Shown in pieces: positions 39,801-53,596 of a stretch of 64,000 bases of DNA. Source of the stretch: Vibrio toranzoniae (GTDB lineage Bacteria > Pseudomonadota > Gammaproteobacteria > Enterobacterales > Vibrionaceae); the NCBI RefSeq assembly GCF_024347655.1, contig NZ_AP025514.1, forward strand, positions 1,984,001-2,048,000, given 5' to 3'. Position 1 is the first letter of the stretch. Every line of letters begins with the position of its first letter. The notes under the pieces were generated by a model. It saw only the letters and a program-made list of their open reading frames with translations. It did not search any database and had not been told where the DNA came from. Both the position numbers and the translations under genes were made by a program.

Positions 39801-40937
39801 ATGTCAGATATCAGCTCTGGAAACAGCGAAAAGAAAGTAATTGTCGGTATGTCCGGCGGTGTAGATTCGTCAGTATCGGCGTATCTTCTTCAGCAACAAG
39901 GCTATCAGGTAGAAGGCCTTTTCATGAAAAACTGGGAAGAAGATGATAACGAAGAGTACTGCACGGCAGCTGAAGATCTTGCTGATGCTCAAGCGGTATG
40001 TGACAAATTAGGTATCCACCTTCACACCATTAACTTTGCTGCAGAGTACTGGGACAACGTATTCGAATACTTCCTTGAAGAATACAAAGCAGGCCGCACG
40101 CCTAACCCAGATATCCTTTGTAACAAAGAAATCAAATTCAAAGCATTCTTAGAGTTTGCGGATGAAGTGCTAGACGCAGACTACATCGCGATGGGTCACT
40201 ACGTTCGTCGTACTTTCCCAACTCAAGAAGAACTAGATGCTGGCGTTAAACCAGAAATGCTACGTGGTCTAGACAGCAACAAAGACCAAAGCTATTTCCT
40301 CTACACGCTTAGCTCAGATCAAGTAGCACGCAGCCTATTCCCCGTTGGTGAACTAGAGAAGCCTGAAGTGCGACGTATTGCTGAAGAGCAAGACTTGATC
40401 ACTGCGAAGAAAAAAGACTCTACAGGTATCTGCTTTATTGGTGAGCGTAAGTTCACTGAGTTCCTAGGCAAATACCTACCAGCACAACCGGGTAACATCG
40501 AAACGCCAGAAGGCCAAGTGATTGGTCAACACCAAGGCTTGATGTACCACACACTAGGTCAACGCAAAGGCCTACATATCGGCGGCACCAAAGGCGGCGG
40601 CGGTAATGAAGAACCATGGTTTGTTGGTGAAAAAGACCTTAAGCGTAATGTACTTATCGCAGTACAAGGTAAAGACCACCCGCTTCTTAAATCAGAAGGT
40701 TTGATCGCATCTCAACTTCATTGGGTAAATCGCACACCAATTACTGAAGTTATGACATGCACGGTAAAAACACGTTACCGTCAGACCGATATTCCTTGTA
40801 CAATCATCCCAATTGATGACGAGAACATTAAGGTTATTTTTGACGAACCACAGATCGCAGTGACTCCAGGTCAATCCGCGGTTTTCTACCAAGGCGAAGT
40901 ATGTCTTGGTGGTGGTATTATCGAAAAACGCATCTAA
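39801..40937 (+). CDS. mnmA: tRNA-specific 2-thiouridylase
   Basis: A 378-residue PP-loop enzyme that thiolates U34 of tRNA-Lys, Glu and Gln. The PP-loop is [13 protein letters not shown]; the two catalytic cysteines are in [12 protein letters not shown] and [13 protein letters not shown]. Full length for the family. It is followed after 46 bases by hflD and then purB, the arrangement known from enterics. Confidence 0.97.
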   Translation: MSDISSGNSEKKVIVGMSGGVDSSVSAYLLQQQGYQVEGLFMKNWEEDDNEEYCTAAEDLADAQAVCDKLGIHLHTINFAAEYWDNVFEYFLEEYKAGRTPNPDILCNKEIKFKAFLEFADEVLDADYIAMGHYVRRTFPTQEELDAGVKPEMLRGLDSNKDQSYFLYTLSSDQVARSLFPVGELEKPEVRRIAEEQDLITAKKKDSTGICFIGERKFTEFLGKYLPAQPGNIETPEGQVIGQHQGLMYHTLGQRKGLHIGGTKGGGGNEEPWFVGEKDLKRNVLIAVQGKDHPLLKSEGLIASQLHWVNRTPITEVMTCTVKTRYRQTDIPCTIIPIDDENIKVIFDEPQIAVTPGQSAVFYQGEVCLGGGIIEKRI

Positions 40938-40983
40938 CTAATCAAACGAACGACAACGATAGAAGACAACTAGGAGTTACTAC

Positions 40984-41601
40984 GTGGCTAATACACTTTA
41001 TGACCGTACTATTGCTTTCGCCGGGATTTGCCAAGCTGTGGCTTTGGTTCAGCAAGTAGCAAAAGACGGACATTGTGATAAAGATGCCTTCGAAGCTTCA
41101 CTCAGTGCCATTGTAAATACCAACCCAGCGAATACCGTGGGCGTATTTGGACGTGAAGCGAACCTAAAGCTTGGCCTTGAGTGCTTAGTAAAAGGTATCG
41201 ATAGTACTCCTGCGGGTAGCGATATCACTCGTTACATCATCAGCTTAATGGCGCTTGAGCGTAAGCTATCTTCTCGCAACGATTCTATGTCTCAGCTGGG
41301 TGATCGCATTCAAACTGCAGAACGTCAAACGGAGCACTTTGATCTGTTTGACGAGCAAATGATCAGCAACCTTGCGAGCATCTACCTTGATGTTGTCAGC
41401 CCTATCGGCCCACGCATTCAGGTTTCTGGTACGCCGGCTGTACTTCAACAGACATCGAGCCAACATAAGGTTCGCGCACTGCTTCTATCAGGGATTCGAA
41501 GCGCTGTGTTATGGCGTCAAGTTGGCGGCAAACGTCGCCACCTTATCTTCGGTCGCAAGAAGATGATCGAGCAGGCTCAAATCCTACTAGCTCGAATGTA
41601 A
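40984..41601 (+). CDS. hflD: HflD, high-frequency lysogenisation protein homologue
   Basis: A 205-residue helical protein matching HflD (YcfC). The N-terminus [26 protein letters not shown] and [16 protein letters not shown] are characteristic. In E. coli it is a peripheral membrane protein that binds lambda CII; its core role is unsettled. The start is GTG at 40984 with AGGAG upstream. A terminator follows before purB. Confidence 0.94.
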   Translation: MANTLYDRTIAFAGICQAVALVQQVAKDGHCDKDAFEASLSAIVNTNPANTVGVFGREANLKLGLECLVKGIDSTPAGSDITRYIISLMALERKLSSRNDSMSQLGDRIQTAERQTEHFDLFDEQMISNLASIYLDVVSPIGPRIQVSGTPAVLQQTSSQHKVRALLLSGIRSAVLWRQVGGKRRHLIFGRKKMIEQAQILLARM

Positions 41602-41606
41602 TTTAT

Positions 41607-41637
41607 TAGCTCGCGCCTCGTCGCGAGCTTGTTTTTT
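41607..41637 (+). terminator. Terminator after hflD
   Basis: AGCTCGCG and CGCGAGCT pair around CCTCGT and are followed by TGTTTTTT. It separates mnmA-hflD from purB. Confidence 0.9.
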
Positions 41638-41705
41638 GTATCAACACAACTCTCACGCAAACGATTGCGCAATGTGCGTGACAATTGAGATTGTTACTGG
41701 TATAA

Positions 41706-43115
<1,410 letters not shown>

Positions 43116-43144
43116 GATTCGAATTTCGAATCGCAGAATAGACT

Positions 43145-43171
43145 AAGGCTTCCCATGTGGAAGCCTTTTTG
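43145..43171 (+). terminator. Terminator of purB
   Basis: AAGGCTTCC-CATGT-GGAAGCCTT is followed by TTTTG. Confidence 0.9.
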
Positions 43172-43313
43172 TTGCGCGCAATAAAGTGTATCGATACAAG
43201 AGCCGTCGGCAAAAGAACAAGTACTCCCTCTTAGTTCCCTACTCACATCAGTCCATTCACGCCACCACCAAACACGCATACCTCAGGAACTTGCTGTCTT
43301 AGATACCAAGATC

Positions 43314-43340
43314 AAAAAAGGCCTCCCGAGGGAAACCTTT
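43314..43340 (-). terminator. Terminator of htpX
   Basis: AAAGGTTTCCC and GGGAGGCCTTT (minus strand) pair with a mismatch and are followed by TTTTTTGAT. It lies 43 bases beyond the htpX stop. Confidence 0.75.
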
Positions 43341-43382
43341 AGATTTATCTTATCGACTAGCGATGGCTAATCATATTAGAAA

Positions 43383-44246
43383 TTACAGATTACGTAGAGA
43401 CGCAATACGCTTATCTAGTGGTGGGTGGCTCATTAGCAGCTCAGTAAGAGACTTCTTACCGTTGATACCAAACGCCATCATAGAACCTTCTAGTTGTGGT
43501 TCGTGGCTCACCTTTAGACGCTCTAGCGCGGCAATCATCTTCTCTTTACCCACTAGGTTCGCTGCACCTGCATCGGCATGGAATTCACGATGACGGCTGT
43601 ACCACATCGTAATGAAGCTTGCCAAGAAACCAAACACCAATTCCAGCACCATAGACACACCGAAGTACACCATCATGTTGCTGCCACCCTCTTCTTCGCT
43701 GTCATTCGACGCAACAATGTTGGCGATAAAACGAGATAAGAAGATAACGAACGTGTTCACAACACCCTGCATTAACGTCATGGTCACCATGTCGCCGTTT
43801 GCGATGTGGCTCACTTCGTGCGCTAATACCGCTTCAGCTTCATCACGCGTCATGTTGTGTAGCAAGCCTGTTGATACCGCTACCAATGAATCATCACGCT
43901 TAGCACCCGTTGCGAATGCGTTGATGTCTGGCGAATCGTAGATCGCCACTGTTGGCATACCAATACCAACTTGTTGAGCTTGACGGCTTACAGTCTCCAT
44001 CAACCAATGTTCTGTTTCATTACGTGGGCTTTCAATGACCATGCCGCCTACTGAGCGTAACGCCATTTTCTTTGACATCATCAATGAAATAAATGAGCCG
44101 CCAAAACCAAATACCGCAGCCATTAACAGCAAGCCTGAGAGGCTTCCTGGTTGCATACCTGTGACTGCGTATACAATATTAAGAACAACACTTAGTACCA
44201 ATACAACCGCAAGGTTGGTTGCAAGGAACAACATTACTCGCTTCAT
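43383..44246 (-). CDS. htpX: Protease HtpX
   Basis: A 287-residue M48 zinc metalloprotease of the inner membrane. Two membrane segments lie at the N-terminus (about 5-25 and 35-55), the active site is [13 protein letters not shown], and another hydrophobic pair follows. The zinc-ligand glutamate is in [15 protein letters not shown]. It takes part in membrane protein quality control with FtsH. It is a single gene; the 277 bases upstream contain nothing else that I can name. Confidence 0.96.
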   Translation of the reverse strand: MKRVMLFLATNLAVVLVLSVVLNIVYAVTGMQPGSLSGLLLMAAVFGFGGSFISLMMSKKMALRSVGGMVIESPRNETEHWLMETVSRQAQQVGIGMPTVAIYDSPDINAFATGAKRDDSLVAVSTGLLHNMTRDEAEAVLAHEVSHIANGDMVTMTLMQGVVNTFVIFLSRFIANIVASNDSEEEGGSNMMVYFGVSMVLELVFGFLASFITMWYSRHREFHADAGAANLVGKEKMIAALERLKVSHEPQLEGSMMAFGINGKKSLTELLMSHPPLDKRIASLRNL

Positions 44247-44523
44247 TACTTATCTCCGCATGAAAGCTGTTTTTATAAAACTTATTGTTATAGACAAGGC
44301 AGACAGCAATATATTTCAACCTTGAAGACTTATACTTACTTATACATATAGTCTTAGATTAAGAAAACAAGGTTAAGCATTAAATTGCAACATTTGATTA
44401 CGAAGCTGCATTCGGATTGCTCGCATTCTATTAGACCTAAGTCGTATGGCATCGATATAACAATCCGTTTACAGTGGCTTCAGATGATTTATTGGCTTGT
44501 CCATGTACAACAAGGGAACAATC

Positions 44524-44691
44524 ATGGTTGAAGGTACTAACACTCAAATGGCTATTGATTTACTGTGCTGTCACCTAGGGATTACTGAAGAAGAAGCAAA
44601 GAAACAGATCGGTATTCTTACGCCACAAGCAGCGCAAACCAATATAACAGAGACACAACAAGCGCTAATGGGACTGACAAAAGAGCATTAA
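44524..44691 (+). CDS. Small protein, function unknown
   Basis: A 55-residue frame (MVEGTNTQMAIDLLCCHLGITEEEAKKQIG and on) with a good AAGGGAA ribosome site before ATG 44524. The longer frame from 44497 adds nine residues. A terminator follows directly, which supports a real transcript. I do not recognise a family. Confidence 0.6.
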   Translation: MVEGTNTQMAIDLLCCHLGITEEEAKKQIGILTPQAAQTNITETQQALMGLTKEH

Positions 44692-44721
44692 TCCCAAGCT
44701 TCTACATAGGCTTAAAATAGC

Positions 44722-44750
44722 AAAAGGGCTGCAATCGCAGCCCTTTTCTT
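44722..44750. terminator. Bidirectional terminator of the small gene and bioBFCD
   Basis: AAAAGGGCTGC and GCAGCCCTTTT form an 11-bp stem around AATC. It closes both the small plus-strand gene and the bio operon on the minus strand. Confidence 0.85.
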
Positions 44751-44771
44751 GTTTCACGTATAGCTTGAGAA

Positions 44772-45455
44772 TTAAAGCTCAAGCAATGGCTGTACATTAA
44801 TGTACTTACCAATATTCTTAGACTTCGCTTTTGGTACGTAAGGGATCTCACCTAACTTTGGCGCACCAAGCTTATCTTCAAGCATCGCAATAATATCAGC
44901 GTAATGTTCAGTGCCTGGGTTAATGCGGTTTGCTACCCAACCGACTAGGTTTAGACCATCTGCACGAATCGCTTCTGCGGTTAGTAGAGCGTGGCTCAAA
45001 CAACCCAGCTTAATACCTACCGTCAATACAACGGGAAGCTGCTCTTTCTTAACCCAGCTAGACAAGTATTCGGCATCTGAAACAGGCACACGCCAACCAC
45101 CAGCACCTTCAACTAAAACGATGTCAGAGTTTTGCTTATGCTGTTCTAGCTTAGCTGATAATACCGCTGCATCAATCACTACGCTGTCATGCTTTGCCGC
45201 GATGTGAGGTGATGATGGCAGTAGCAACGCGTACGGGTTCACGTCTTCGTAAGCAATATCTTGCGTCGCCGCTTCTTGAAGATGCAACGCATCACTGTTA
45301 CGTAACCCTTCAGGGTATTGCTCGCACCCTGCAGCAACTGGCTTGTAGCCAATTGTTGATAAATCTTGTGCGGCCAAAGCTTGAAGAATCGCTTTTGAAA
45401 CCACAGTTTTTCCCACTTCGGTATCCGTACCTGCAATGAATAATGCATCAATCAT
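44772..45455 (-). CDS. bioD: Dethiobiotin synthetase
   Basis: A 227-residue P-loop enzyme that closes the ureido ring of biotin with ATP and CO2. The P-loop is [12 protein letters not shown] and another signature is [12 protein letters not shown] start at ATG 45455, which overlaps the bioC stop (ATGA); the longer frame adds seven residues. It is last in bioBFCD. Confidence 0.96.
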   Translation of the reverse strand: MIDALFIAGTDTEVGKTVVSKAILQALAAQDLSTIGYKPVAAGCEQYPEGLRNSDALHLQEAATQDIAYEDVNPYALLLPSSPHIAAKHDSVVIDAAVLSAKLEQHKQNSDIVLVEGAGGWRVPVSDAEYLSSWVKKEQLPVVLTVGIKLGCLSHALLTAEAIRADGLNLVGWVANRINPGTEHYADIIAMLEDKLGAPKLGEIPYVPKAKSKNIGKYINVQPLLEL

Positions 45456-46255
45456 AATTGAATAACCCCTAAACAAACTTGATATGTTGCTGGTAAGAAA
45501 CCTTGATGGTTTTTGAACTCTCGATATTCCCGTTCAACAAGCTGCAACATACGGCGACTTGTTAAACCTTGTGAGCGACCACTTACGTGATTAGCGCCGA
45601 TACCTTTAAGGTCGCGCATCAGTTCAAACGCAGTGTCATACCAAACGGTGATGGTGGGCAAGTCTAGTTGATGAGCAGTACAGCTAGATTGCGCTAACGC
45701 AATTTTTACCTGATTGATTGTAATAAAATGGTTAACGTGTTGATGTGCGTCAATTTTGGACCATGACTTTTCCAGTTCAAACAGTGACCCATCAAGCAAA
45801 GTTGAGAAAATCACACGTCCACCAACCGCTGTAACACGCTTCATCTCTTTCAAAGGCGACGATAAATCGTCACACCATTGCAACGCTAAGCTAGAAAAAA
45901 CGACATCAAAACATCCATCTTCAAACGGCAACTGTTCAGCGTCAGCTTGTTGATATAAAGAGACCGATGCGCCGCAACGTTGTTCTGCCGCTTTTAACAT
46001 TCCAACAGATAGGTCAGCACACACTACCTCAGCACCACGCTTCGCTATCTGTTCGGAGAAATAACCCGTACCACACCCTAAATCGAGCACCTTTAAACCT
46101 GAGAGGTCGGTTGGTAACTTATCCAGTAGTCGATGGCCAACATCGCGCTGAAACTCAGCGTGTTTGTCATAGGTTGTTGCTGCTTTACCGAAGGCTTCGG
46201 CAATCGCATTCTTATCTTGGCCTACGTAATTATGCACGACTGCTTCTTGTGACAT
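45452..46255 (-). CDS. bioC: Malonyl-ACP O-methyltransferase
   Basis: A 267-residue SAM-dependent methyltransferase with motif [16 protein letters not shown] and [27 protein letters not shown]. It methylates malonyl-ACP to start pimeloyl synthesis for biotin. It begins immediately after the bioF stop and overlaps bioD by 4 bases. The demethylating partner BioH is not in this window. Confidence 0.95.
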   Translation of the reverse strand: MSQEAVVHNYVGQDKNAIAEAFGKAATTYDKHAEFQRDVGHRLLDKLPTDLSGLKVLDLGCGTGYFSEQIAKRGAEVVCADLSVGMLKAAEQRCGASVSLYQQADAEQLPFEDGCFDVVFSSLALQWCDDLSSPLKEMKRVTAVGGRVIFSTLLDGSLFELEKSWSKIDAHQHVNHFITINQVKIALAQSSCTAHQLDLPTITVWYDTAFELMRDLKGIGANHVSGRSQGLTSRRMLQLVEREYREFKNHQGFLPATYQVCLGVIQL

Positions 46256-47476
46256 TTACTGAGCCTCATTATTTATTTCGGTGTTAGTTTCGCTATTGGG
46301 TCCAAAGCTTGATTCACCTGATTGAACGTTTCTTTCCACTGCTTGACGTAACGAGCGGGTTAACTGAAGAATCTGCTTTTGAGTGTGATTGGCGGTTAGT
46401 GTAATACGCAGACGCGCTGTCCCAGTCGGAACCGTGGGTGGCCTAATTGCAGTAACCCAAACTTGGTTGTGCTTTAATTCTTCAGCAACAGACCGTGCTG
46501 CCTGTGCTTCACCGATCACAAACGGCTTAATCGGAGTCTGAGTATCAATAAAACCTTGTACGCCATTCATCTGCTCTGCATAGAGAGCCCCTAGCTCGGT
46601 TAGCTTCTCACGACGCCACTCTTGCGTCTGAATCATCTGACACGCATGAGACAAAGCCACCGCTTGTGAAGGTGGCATCGCCGTCGAGTACACATGATGG
46701 CGAGCAAACTGAGTTAAGTAATCACCTACTTCTGACGAACACAAAATCGCAGCACCAGAAAGGCCAAATGCTTTACCAAAGGTCACCACCAAAATATCGG
46801 GGGAGATTTGTGCCGCACTGCAGCTCCCTGCCCCTTCATCACCTAATACGCCGATACCATGGGCATCATCAACCACCAACCAACTGTCGTATTGATTGGT
46901 CAGGTTAGATATTTGATTAAGGAGAGCCTGGTCGCCATCCATGCTGAACACGCCTTCCGTCGCAACCAAAGATTGTGGAGAACGGCTCAGTAGCGACTCT
47001 AGATGTTGCGTGTCGTTATGCTTAAAACGTTTCATTGTTGCAGGCGAAAGCATCCCCGCTTCCATCAAAGAGGCGTGGTTAAGTTTGTCTTGCAGCAATG
47101 AATCGTCTTTTTCGAGCAGAGAAAACAACAAGGCTTGATTAGCACTGAAACCAGAACTAAAGAGAATGGCACGTTCAAAGCCAAGCCATTCACACAGTTG
47201 AGCCTCTAAATTTCGATGAGCAGGACTAAAACCCGTGACCAATGGCGATGCAGCACTGCCGGCGCCATACTGAGAAAGCCCAGTTTGCCACGCATTCACC
47301 AACTCAGGATCGTTTGCCAAGCCTAAATAGTCATTACTCGAAAAATTGATGAAGCGAGAGCCTTCGCAAGTAAGCAAAGGGCCATTACTGTTTTCGAGTA
47401 CCTTAAGTTGACGAGTTAACCCTTGCTCACGGCGATGAGCAAGGGCACTTTTGATGCGAGATTTAAACAGTGGCAT
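46256..47476 (-). CDS. bioF: 8-amino-7-oxononanoate synthase
   Basis: A 406-residue PLP alpha-oxoamine synthase joining pimeloyl thioester and alanine. The Schiff-base lysine is in [22 protein letters not shown] and [10 protein letters not shown] are family marks. I start at ATG 47476 ([12 protein letters not shown]), overlapping bioB by 14 bases; the longer frame extends inside bioB. The C-terminal tail ([12 protein letters not shown]) is a little longer than usual. Confidence 0.95.
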   Translation of the reverse strand: MPLFKSRIKSALAHRREQGLTRQLKVLENSNGPLLTCEGSRFINFSSNDYLGLANDPELVNAWQTGLSQYGAGSAASPLVTGFSPAHRNLEAQLCEWLGFERAILFSSGFSANQALLFSLLEKDDSLLQDKLNHASLMEAGMLSPATMKRFKHNDTQHLESLLSRSPQSLVATEGVFSMDGDQALLNQISNLTNQYDSWLVVDDAHGIGVLGDEGAGSCSAAQISPDILVVTFGKAFGLSGAAILCSSEVGDYLTQFARHHVYSTAMPPSQAVALSHACQMIQTQEWRREKLTELGALYAEQMNGVQGFIDTQTPIKPFVIGEAQAARSVAEELKHNQVWVTAIRPPTVPTGTARLRITLTANHTQKQILQLTRSLRQAVERNVQSGESSFGPNSETNTEINNEAQ

Positions 47477-48515
47477 CGTAGAACATGTCATCTTTCGTTG
47501 GACGAGCAGCAACGCGCTCCACCACTTGATCTAACAGTTCGTTTTCTTGAATTTCATCAGGCTTCTGAGCCACTTGCTGGCTGTTGATACCTAACTTCTT
47601 AAACAACTGCATGTCCGTGTCTTCATCTGGGTTTGGCGTCGTCAGTAGCTTACAGCCGTAGAAGATAGAGTTCGCGCCAGCCATGAAGCACATCGCCTGC
47701 ATCTGTTCGTTCATATTCTCGCGACCTGCAGATAGACGAACCGCAGACATTGGCATCATGATACGAGCAATCGCAATCAACTTAATGAAGTCAAAAGATT
47801 CAACATCATCGACGTTTTCCATCGGTGTGCCTTTCACTTTTACGAGCATGTTGATTGGCACACTTTCAGGGTGTACTGGAAGGTTCGCTAGCTCTACAAG
47901 AAGGCCTGCGCGGTCATTGGTGCTTTCGCCCATACCGATGATGCCACCAGAACAGATCTTCATTCCTGCATCACGAACGTGAGATAAGGTATCTAAACGA
48001 TCTTGGTAAGTACGAGTGGTAATAATGCTGCCGTAGAACTCTGGAGACGTATCAAGGTTATGGTTGTAATAGTCCAAACCTGCGTCTGCTAATTCACCTG
48101 CTTGATCTGGCGTTAACATGCCCAGTGTCATACAGGTTTCTAGGCCCATGCCTTTCACCCCTTTGATCATGTCAGTTAGGTGAGGCATATCGCGTTCTTT
48201 CGGGTTTTTCCATGCCGCGCCCATACAGAAGCGAGTTGATCCCGCATTCTTGGCTTTTTGCGCCGCATCCAAAACACGCTCAACTTCCATTAAGCGTTCT
48301 TTGTCAACATCCGTTCGATAGTGAGCACTTTGAGGGCAGTACTTACAATCTTCAGGGCAAGCACCTGTCTTTATCGATAAAAGCGTACTCACCTGCACGT
48401 GGTTGTGCTCTTGGTACTGTCTATGAACGACTTGAGCTTCAAACATTAAATCCATAAACGGTTTTTCAAGCAGCGCTGTTACTTCAGCAACTGTCCAGTC
48501 ATGACGAACTTCCAC
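47463..48515 (-). CDS. bioB: Biotin synthase
   Basis: A 350-residue radical SAM enzyme that inserts sulfur into dethiobiotin. The radical-SAM cluster site is [11 protein letters not shown]; the [2Fe-2S] ligands fall in later Cys-rich and NMNEQ regions. I start at GTG 48515 ([11 protein letters not shown] follows) because AAGGAT lies eight bases upstream and this is the usual Vibrio length; ATG 48569 would add 18 residues but has no visible ribosome site. It is first in bioBFCD, behind the BirA-type operator. Confidence 0.95.
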   Translation of the reverse strand: MEVRHDWTVAEVTALLEKPFMDLMFEAQVVHRQYQEHNHVQVSTLLSIKTGACPEDCKYCPQSAHYRTDVDKERLMEVERVLDAAQKAKNAGSTRFCMGAAWKNPKERDMPHLTDMIKGVKGMGLETCMTLGMLTPDQAGELADAGLDYYNHNLDTSPEFYGSIITTRTYQDRLDTLSHVRDAGMKICSGGIIGMGESTNDRAGLLVELANLPVHPESVPINMLVKVKGTPMENVDDVESFDFIKLIAIARIMMPMSAVRLSAGRENMNEQMQAMCFMAGANSIFYGCKLLTTPNPDEDTDMQLFKKLGINSQQVAQKPDEIQENELLDQVVERVAARPTKDDMFYDATV

Positions 48516-48602
48516 GTGTCGATCCTTTTTTATTTTTTGATGTTGCAACTCTGTGTCTAGAGTTTGCATTTATGCTTGGCTAGTCTACCGACAAGCTTTA
48601 GA

Positions 48603-48636
48603 CTGTCAACAAATTGATAATATCAAAAGTTTACAT
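48603..48636. promoter_or_regulatory. BirA (biotin repressor) operator between bioB and bioA
   Basis: TGTCAAC (48604-48610), an 18-base spacer and GTTTACA (48629-48635) match the BirA operator pattern TTGTAAAC-N18-GTTTACAA. Its position between divergent bioBFCD and bioA is that of the E. coli bio operator. A perfect 6-1-6 palindrome TTGATAATATCAA sits in the centre. Confidence 0.8.
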
Positions 48637-48675
48637 GTGGTTACTTTTTAATCACAACCAAGAATGGAAGTTACT

Positions 48676-49953
48676 ATGGATCTCGCCTTTGATCGCCAGC
48701 ATATCTGGCATCCCTACACATCAACGTTAACACCTCTGACCTGCTATCCAGTCACCAATGCAGACGGTGTTTACTTAGAATTAGAAGGCGGAAAAAGAAT
48801 TATTGATGGCATGTCGTCTTGGTGGTCAACCATTCACGGCTACAATCACCCAGAGCTCAATGCTGCAGCTCATAGCCAAATCGATAAGGTGTCACACGTT
48901 ATGTTTGGTGGTATTACTCACCAGCCTGCCATCGATTTATGTAAGAAGCTTTTAAATCTAGCACCCAGTAATCTTGAGCATCTATTCTTGGCCGATTCCG
49001 GCTCAGTCGCCGTAGAAGTTAGCCTCAAGATGGCGCTTCAATACTGGCATGCCAAAGGAGAACCTCGTTCGAAGTTCCTCACACTCAGGGATGGCTACCA
49101 CGGTGATACCTTTGCAGCGATGTCAGTGACCGACCCAGATAATTCAATGCACAGCCTCTACAAAGGCTTTTTGCCTGAGCACATTTTTGCAGATTCACCG
49201 AAAACAGGCTTTTGGGATCAATGGGACGCTAACGACATAAACAGCTTCCGTGAAAAGCTAGCAACACATCATCAAGACGTCGCAGCCGTGATCTTGGAGC
49301 CGATCGTTCAAGGCGCTGGCGGTATGCGTATCTACCACCCTGAATTTCTGAAACAGGTGCGATTGCTGTGTGATGAATTTAACGTATTGCTTATTTTGGA
49401 TGAGATTGCGACCGGATTTGGCCGCACAGGGAAACTGTTCGCGTGTGAACATGCCGACATTCAACCGGACATTCTATGTTTAGGCAAAGCGCTGACTGGC
49501 GGCTACATGACGCTGTCAGCAACGCTGGCGAGCAAAGAAGTCGCTGATACGGTATGTGGCGGTGAAGCGGGCTGCTTTATGCACGGACCAACCTTTATGG
49601 GGAACCCATTAGCTTGTGCCGTGGGTGCGGCAAGTTTATCCATCATAGAGCAAGGCCATTGGCAAAATCAGACTCAACAGATTGAACTGCTCTTTTCTGA
49701 GTTACTGCCACCTCTGCTGGAGCATGATCTGGTTAAAGACGTTCGCTGGTTGGGCGCAATTGGCGTTGTTGAAACTCACACGCCTGTCGATATGGAAATA
49801 ATCCAAGCCCACTTTGTTGAACAAGGTGTTTGGATACGCCCGTTTGGCAGGTTGATTTATATGATGCCTCCTTTCATTAGCAAGCCTGAGCACATCGAAC
49901 AACTTGTTTGCGCCATTGATAGCGCATTAAAAGATAGCCACTGCTTTACTTAA
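48676..49953 (+). CDS. bioA: Adenosylmethionine-8-amino-7-oxononanoate aminotransferase
   Basis: A 425-residue class III PLP aminotransferase that makes DAPA in biotin synthesis with SAM as amino donor. Family marks are IWHPYTS, GMSSWWSTIHGYNHP and the PLP lysine in CLGKALTGGYMTLSAT. I start at ATG 48676 (MDLAFDRQHIWHPY) with GGAAG upstream; an ATG at 48664 would add four residues. It is divergent from bioBFCD. Confidence 0.96.
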   Translation: MDLAFDRQHIWHPYTSTLTPLTCYPVTNADGVYLELEGGKRIIDGMSSWWSTIHGYNHPELNAAAHSQIDKVSHVMFGGITHQPAIDLCKKLLNLAPSNLEHLFLADSGSVAVEVSLKMALQYWHAKGEPRSKFLTLRDGYHGDTFAAMSVTDPDNSMHSLYKGFLPEHIFADSPKTGFWDQWDANDINSFREKLATHHQDVAAVILEPIVQGAGGMRIYHPEFLKQVRLLCDEFNVLLILDEIATGFGRTGKLFACEHADIQPDILCLGKALTGGYMTLSATLASKEVADTVCGGEAGCFMHGPTFMGNPLACAVGAASLSIIEQGHWQNQTQQIELLFSELLPPLLEHDLVKDVRWLGAIGVVETHTPVDMEIIQAHFVEQGVWIRPFGRLIYMMPPFISKPEHIEQLVCAIDSALKDSHCFT

Positions 49954-50000
49954 CTCATGCAGGTCGCGTCTTATACGTATACCTTTATCTTATCGCAAAT

Positions 50001-50026
50001 AAAAAACCCAGCCGAATGGCTGGGTT
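50001..50026 (-). terminator. Terminator of serS
   Basis: AACCCAGCC and GGCTGGGTT pair around GAAT; on the minus strand TTTTTT follows. It lies near the serS stop and may also serve bioA. Confidence 0.85.
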
Positions 50027-50054
50027 ACAAAATTAATAGGACTCTAGGAGCTGC

Positions 50055-51377
<1,323 letters not shown>

Positions 51378-51504
51378 TTAGTTATTTGAATATTCAGTAG
51401 TTTGCTACTGAATCACTGCTAAACCCCTAAAACTGGTGCTATTTCGACCAATTATTAACGATTTAATTGAATTTTTATGACTAGGTAACGATATCCAAAA
51501 AAGA

Positions 51505-52854
51505 CTACTTTTCATAGCGTTTTTGTGGGCTTTTTGCGTCCAAATCCGCCAGATAATCTAGCTTCTCGCCAATCTTGGTCTCTAAGCCTCGTTTTGTTGG
51601 GAAATAGTATTGCTTCTCTCCGATTTCAGGAGGCAAATACTTTTCGCCAGCCGCGTAGGCTCCCGGCTCGTCATGAGCATAACGATATTCTTGCCCATAG
51701 CCCATGTCCTTCATCAAAGTTGTCGGTGCATTTCGCAAATGATGAGGCACTTCATATTCAGGAAGGTTGTGCGCATCGGTTAACGCTTGTTTCCAAGCGG
51801 TGTAAACGGCGTTACTCTTTGGTGCACACGCTAAATAGACAACCGCTTGAGCAATAGCACGTTCCCCTTCCGCAGGGCCAATGCGAGTAAAGCAGTCCCA
51901 AGCCGACATCGCGACCTGCATCGCCCTTGGATCAGCATTACCGATATCTTCAGAAGCAATCGCCAATAAACGCCTAACGATATACAGAGGGTCGCAACCG
52001 GCGGCAATCATTCGCGCCGACCAATACAGAGCCGCGTCAGGGTTTGAACCACGAATCGACTTATGAACGGCAGAGATTAGGTCGTACCAAATATCGCCCT
52101 TGTTATCAAAGCGAGCGACTTTCTCACCAGCTACCTCAGCTAACAACTGCAACGTTATCGCTTTCTCGCCTTTGTCGTTGTCTTCTGCCATGTCATACAG
52201 CAGCTCAAGATAGTTGAGCGACATACGTGCGTCACCGTTGACCAGTTCAGCAAGGCGATCTAAGACGTTATCGGCAAAATTGGCAGACACATCACCCAAC
52301 CCACGCTGTTTATCTTCGATAGCTTGGCAAATAACGAGGGAGATATCCTCAGTATTGAGAGAAGTCAGTTTGTAGACTCGCGCACGCGACAACAAAGCGT
52401 TATTCAATTCAAAAGAAGGGTTTTCTGTAGTCGCGCCGATAAACGTAACCGTGCCATCTTCGATATGAGGTAAGAACGCATCTTGCTGACTTTTATTAAA
52501 GCGATGGACTTCGTCCACAAACAGAATTGTTCTACGCCCGGCTTGCTTGTTTTCACGCGCTTTTTCAATCGCAATTCGAATATCTTTTACGCCCGAGGTT
52601 ACCGCTGATACGCGTTCAACCTCTGCGCTCGCATAGTTCGCAGCCACTTCCGCTAACGTGGTTTTACCGGTGCCAGGAGGACCCCATAAAATCATCGAGT
52701 GAATATGGCCCGCTTCCAACGCTCTGCGAAGCGGTTTACCTGGACCCAATATATGCTGCTGACCGATGTACTGTTCAACAGTTTCAGGTCTCATACGAGC
52801 AGCAAGGGGACGAAAATCTTCGTCCCCTGCAAAATCTAAGCTGTAATTACTCAA
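51505..52854 (-). CDS. rarA: Replication-associated recombination protein A
   Basis: A 449-residue AAA+ ATPase of the RarA/MgsA/WRNIP1 family acting at stalled forks. Walker A is [14 protein letters not shown] and Walker [16 protein letters not shown]; the C-terminal tetramerisation domain follows. The start is TTG at 52854 (MSNYSLDF), which matches E. coli RarA (MSNLSLDF) and has AGAG upstream at suitable spacing; a second TTG at 52860 is too close to it. It sits between lolA and serS, as in enterics. Confidence 0.94.
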   Translation of the reverse strand: MSNYSLDFAGDEDFRPLAARMRPETVEQYIGQQHILGPGKPLRRALEAGHIHSMILWGPPGTGKTTLAEVAANYASAEVERVSAVTSGVKDIRIAIEKARENKQAGRRTILFVDEVHRFNKSQQDAFLPHIEDGTVTFIGATTENPSFELNNALLSRARVYKLTSLNTEDISLVICQAIEDKQRGLGDVSANFADNVLDRLAELVNGDARMSLNYLELLYDMAEDNDKGEKAITLQLLAEVAGEKVARFDNKGDIWYDLISAVHKSIRGSNPDAALYWSARMIAAGCDPLYIVRRLLAIASEDIGNADPRAMQVAMSAWDCFTRIGPAEGERAIAQAVVYLACAPKSNAVYTAWKQALTDAHNLPEYEVPHHLRNAPTTLMKDMGYGQEYRYAHDEPGAYAAGEKYLPPEIGEKQYYFPTKRGLETKIGEKLDYLADLDAKSPQKRYEK

Positions 52855-52924
52855 TTGCAATCTCTTGATTCGTTGATGGCATCAATGCCTATCGACTTAC
52901 TACCAAACGATCTGTCAGTTTGGA

Positions 52925-53524
52925 TCAATTTCTTTGGTCGTCGACCTCGACACCTTGCGGCGCCACAAAAGTAAAGCGGTCTGCTGCTGGCTTACCTAAG
53001 TCAACATTGCTAAAGGTAAACTCCCCTTTCTGACCATCTTGTTCAATCACATTAAAGCCCTGAACAATGCCCTTTTGGGTGATATTAATCTGGAAATCAC
53101 CCTGATTAGAATCCACAGCCGTTGGCGTTAGCGTAAATTGATTACCAGTTTGCGCGACGTTGTAGTTGTCCCAATCGCTCTCTTGGTTGCGAGTCAGCAG
53201 TACAAAAGGCGTTTGTGATGTTGCTTGTTCTTGCCAGTAAATGCTCACTTGCTCAATGAACGGGCTGTAGTACCACAAGCTTTGGCCATCAGATACCAAT
53301 AGGTTTTCATCAGGGAACGTAGTTTCCCAGCGGAATAAGCTAGGACGTGCAATCTCTACCGTGCCCTCACCTTCCATAACAACGTCACCATCAGGGCTAG
53401 TGACGACTTGTTTAAAGTCAGCACTAAAGCCAGCGTTCAATGCCAAGCGGCTACTCAACTCTTCTTTCGGAGAAGCAAACACTGAGAAGCTCATAAATAA
53501 AAGTGCGAATACTTTTTTCATCAA
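52925..53524 (-). CDS. lolA: Outer-membrane lipoprotein carrier LolA
   Basis: A 199-residue periplasmic chaperone that ferries lipoproteins from the LolCDE complex to LolB. A signal peptide is visible ([17 protein letters not shown], cleavage about after Ala17), and [26 protein letters not shown] is the family core. It lies between ftsK and rarA. Confidence 0.96.
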   Translation of the reverse strand: MMKKVFALLFMSFSVFASPKEELSSRLALNAGFSADFKQVVTSPDGDVVMEGEGTVEIARPSLFRWETTFPDENLLVSDGQSLWYYSPFIEQVSIYWQEQATSQTPFVLLTRNQESDWDNYNVAQTGNQFTLTPTAVDSNQGDFQINITQKGIVQGFNVIEQDGQKGEFTFSNVDLGKPAADRFTFVAPQGVEVDDQRN

Positions 53525-53596
53525 TAATCCTGTTAAAACATAAGTCGGTCATATTTTCGATTTGACCGACTTAATGGGTATGAGTTCCTAGTGGAA

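Noticed and set aside
48614..48626. FNR-like site TTGATAATATCAA
   Set aside because: FNR needs TTGAT-N4-ATCAA; the spacing here is three bases, and the stretch lies in the centre of a better BirA operator.
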